Shown piece after piece: positions 62,426-64,000 of a stretch of DNA of 64,000 nucleotides. The position numbers were made by a program, and so were the translations under genes. Every line of letters begins with the position of its first letter. Within the stretch, counting starts at the first letter, position 1. The notes under the pieces were generated by a model that did not search any database, had not been told where the DNA came from, and saw only the letters and a list, made by a program, of their open reading frames with translations. The DNA is from FLUQ01 sp031550605 (GTDB taxonomy: Bacteria > Desulfobacterota > Desulfovibrionia > Desulfovibrionales > Desulfovibrionaceae): NCBI GenBank assembly GCA_031550605.1, contig JAVBOK010000086.1, forward strand, positions 1 to 64,000, given 5' to 3'.

Positions 62426-62758
62426 ATGCGGCACATGACGGGCACTTTTCCAACGCCCTATTACGCGGTGATATTTATTTCCATGAAAGCGACCGACGAT
62501 GCGGCCTTTGACGCCATGCAGCAGGAGGTGGCCGGCCGGCTGCGGGACCGGAGGGGCTTTCTGGGCATGGACCGGCACCGCGACAGCGAAGGCCTGGGTT
62601 TTTCCATCTCGTACTGGGATTCGCCGGAAAGCATCCGGGCCTGGCGCGAAGAGCCGGTGCACGCGGCTGCGCAAGCGGCGGCCAAGGAAAAATGGTATTC
62701 GGAATACGTCATCCGCGTCTGCGCGGTGGAGCATGACATGAGTTTTTCGCGGGCGTGA
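62426..62758 (+). CDS. Antibiotic-biosynthesis-monooxygenase-like (ABM) domain protein
   Basis: A 110-residue protein with one dimeric alpha-beta barrel domain. The core is Y-Y-A-V-I-F, then a D-R-R-G-F-L-G-M-D region, a Y-W-D-S-P-E-S segment and W-Y-S-E-Y-V-I. These domains include heme-binding and quinone-type monooxygenases and many proteins of unknown function. The ATG at 62426 is preceded by GGGGAGG; an upstream ATG at 62375 overlaps the previous gene. Confidence 0.75.
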   Translation: MRHMTGTFPTPYYAVIFISMKATDDAAFDAMQQEVAGRLRDRRGFLGMDRHRDSEGLGFSISYWDSPESIRAWREEPVHAAAQAAAKEKWYSEYVIRVCAVEHDMSFSRA

Positions 62759-62786
62759 GGGGGATTCGGCCGTGTTTTCCGGCGGT

Positions 62787-64000
62787 CTATTCCGCCTGCC
62801 CCGCATCCACGGACACGATGCAAAAGCGCACTGCGTCCACCAGGCCGTTATACGTCAACTTCAGAGCCGGAATCACCGGCAGGGCCAGGAAGGACAGGGT
62901 CATGAACGGGTCCTGCCCGGCGGGCACGCCCAGTTCATGGGCCAGATCCTGCAGGCGGACCAGGCCGTCGCGGATTTCTTCCAGCGGCCGGTCGGACAGG
63001 ATGCCGCCCAGGGGCAGGGAAAGCGAGCCGGTGATCCGTCCCTTTTCCGCCACGGCCAGTCCGCCGCCTATTTGGGCAAGATGCCGGACCACGGCCAAAA
63101 TGTCCGTATCGTCCGCTCCCGCGGCGATCAGGTGATGGGAATCGTGGGCCACGGTGGAGCCGATGGCGCCGCGCGCCAGACCCAGGCCGCGGACCAGGCC
63201 CGCCCCGACCGTGCCCGTGCCTTTGTGCCGTTCCCACACCGACAACTTCACAATATCCCGGACGGGATCCGGCGCGAAACAACCGTCCCGTTTGGGAACC
63301 TCAAGGCGCAGATCCTCGGTCACGAGCCGTCCGGGAAGCACGCCGATAACCCGCGCGGTTGTTCCGGCGGCCGGCAGGGCCAGCTGTTCCGGCCCGATGG
63401 AACCCAGATGCACGCTGCCCCGCAAGGCGGAGGCGCCGGCGGACGCGCGGGCGTCCCAAAGGTCGCGCCCGTCCCGCAGGACAGGCCGGCCGCCGTGCAG
63501 CACCAGTTCCGGCCGCCATGTTTCCAGATCGGGGTACAGGGCCAGATCGGCCCGGAAGCCGGGGGCAATGGCCCCCAGATCGCGCAGGCCGAAATGCCTG
63601 GCCGCGTTCAGGCAGGCCATGTCCAGAACCCGGCGCAGCGGCTGCCCCGCGCGAAGAGCCAGACGCACCATGTGGTTGATGCTGCCTTCGGTCAACAGGT
63701 CGTGGGGATTGCGGTCATCGGTGGCGAACATGCACCAGGTGGCATTGGCGTCCGTTACGGCGGGCAGCAGGGCCAGCAGATCCCGTGCCGCCGATCCCTG
63801 GCGCAGCATGACCGCGATGCCGTTGTCCAGCTTTTCGCGGGCTTCGTCCGCCGTGGTGCATTCATGATCCGAACGGATGCCCGCCGCCGCGTACGCGGCC
63901 AGGGCTTTTGCCGCAAGGCCCGGCGCGTGGCCGTCCACCGGCCGGCCGTCGGCCAGGTGCAGTTTGGCCATGACCTCGGGATCGCGGGCCAGTACGCCGG
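62787..64000 (-). CDS. Adenine deaminase, C-terminal part (5' end outside window)
   Basis: The frame stays open to the window edge, encoding at least 404 residues of an amidohydrolase-superfamily adenine deaminase (full length about 570-600). The visible G-H-A-P-G-L, S-D-H-E-C and D-D-R-N-P metal or active-site segments fit adenine deaminase of the Ade type, which turns adenine into hypoxanthine. The N-terminal metal His pair is missing because the gene is cut by the window edge, not because of a mutation. Confidence 0.88.
   Translation of the reverse strand, partial: GVLARDPEVMAKLHLADGRPVDGHAPGLAAKALAAYAAAGIRSDHECTTADEAREKLDNGIAVMLRQGSAARDLLALLPAVTDANATWCMFATDDRNPHDLLTEGSINHMVRLALRAGQPLRRVLDMACLNAARHFGLRDLGAIAPGFRADLALYPDLETWRPELVLHGGRPVLRDGRDLWDARASAGASALRGSVHLGSIGPEQLALPAAGTTARVIGVLPGRLVTEDLRLEVPKRDGCFAPDPVRDIVKLSVWERHKGTGTVGAGLVRGLGLARGAIGSTVAHDSHHLIAAGADDTDILAVVRHLAQIGGGLAVAEKGRITGSLSLPLGGILSDRPLEEIRDGLVRLQDLAHELGVPAGQDPFMTLSFLALPVIPALKLTYNGLVDAVRFCIVSVDAGQAE

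Overview
The window looks like chromosome from a GC-rich, anaerobic, respiratory deltaproteobacterium of the Desulfovibrio type (Desulfovibrionaceae). The evidence is gene content and order: a periplasmic nitrate reductase operon napC-napM-napA-napD-napG-napH, which is the Desulfovibrio arrangement with no napB; a diheme-type fumarate reductase/succinate dehydrogenase joined to a two-subunit class I fumarase; lysine synthesis through LL-diaminopimelate aminotransferase; glutamine synthetase III with a large glutamate synthase; TRAP/TAXI transport; and a DmsABC-type reductase. No species is claimed. I saw no rRNA, tRNA, prophage or CRISPR array.

Layout. 1-87: tail of an IS630-like transposase cut by the window edge. 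228-524: a small secreted BON-domain protein between two strong terminators. 826-7058 (minus): C4-dicarboxylate block frdCAB-fumarase alpha/beta, then malic enzyme. 7374-13012 (minus): penicillin-binding protein 1C, an amidase, and a membrane protein with a PstS-like domain. 13490-14104: a lipoprotein. 14487-19867 (plus): TRAP fused permease, two tandem TAXI binding proteins and an FAD oxidoreductase. 19942-23161 (minus): NifA-like sigma-54 activator followed by a lone acetolactate synthase large subunit. 23436-32665 (minus): dapL, dapF, gltB, glnN (nitrogen assimilation and lysine). 33099-37625 (plus): carAB. 37947-42086 (minus): hybrid sensor kinase and CstA-type carrier. 42219-60262: a molybdenum-enzyme region, with an XRE/substrate-binding-domain regulator divergent from modABC, the nap operon, a NIF3-like/Gate-domain pair, an FmdE-MoeA-like fusion, and the operon torD-dmsA-dmsB-dmsC. 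60461-64000: aldehyde dehydrogenase, two small proteins and the 3' two-thirds of adenine deaminase.

How the parts fit. frdCAB, fumarase and malic enzyme interconvert succinate, fumarate, malate and pyruvate. GlnN, GltB, DapL, DapF and CarAB all use or move glutamine/glutamate nitrogen, and carA has a sigma-54-like promoter. The mod, nap and dms operons supply molybdate to, and build, two molybdopterin respiratory enzymes. The FmdE-MoeA-like fusion next to dms may handle the cofactor.

Most notable points: a family of imperfect, partly palindromic intergenic repeats spread over the window, one of them inside the dms operon; an FmdE/zinc-ribbon/MoeA-like fusion with an altered active motif and a Cys-rich tail; a DmsA that lacks the first Fe-S cysteine; napD and napG in the same frame separated by one stop codon, with no Tat signal on NapG; a perfect palindrome just downstream of a sigma-70 promoter at modA; and a one-base frameshift at the apparent start of the NIF3-like gene. 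All similarity statements were made by eye; no search was run.
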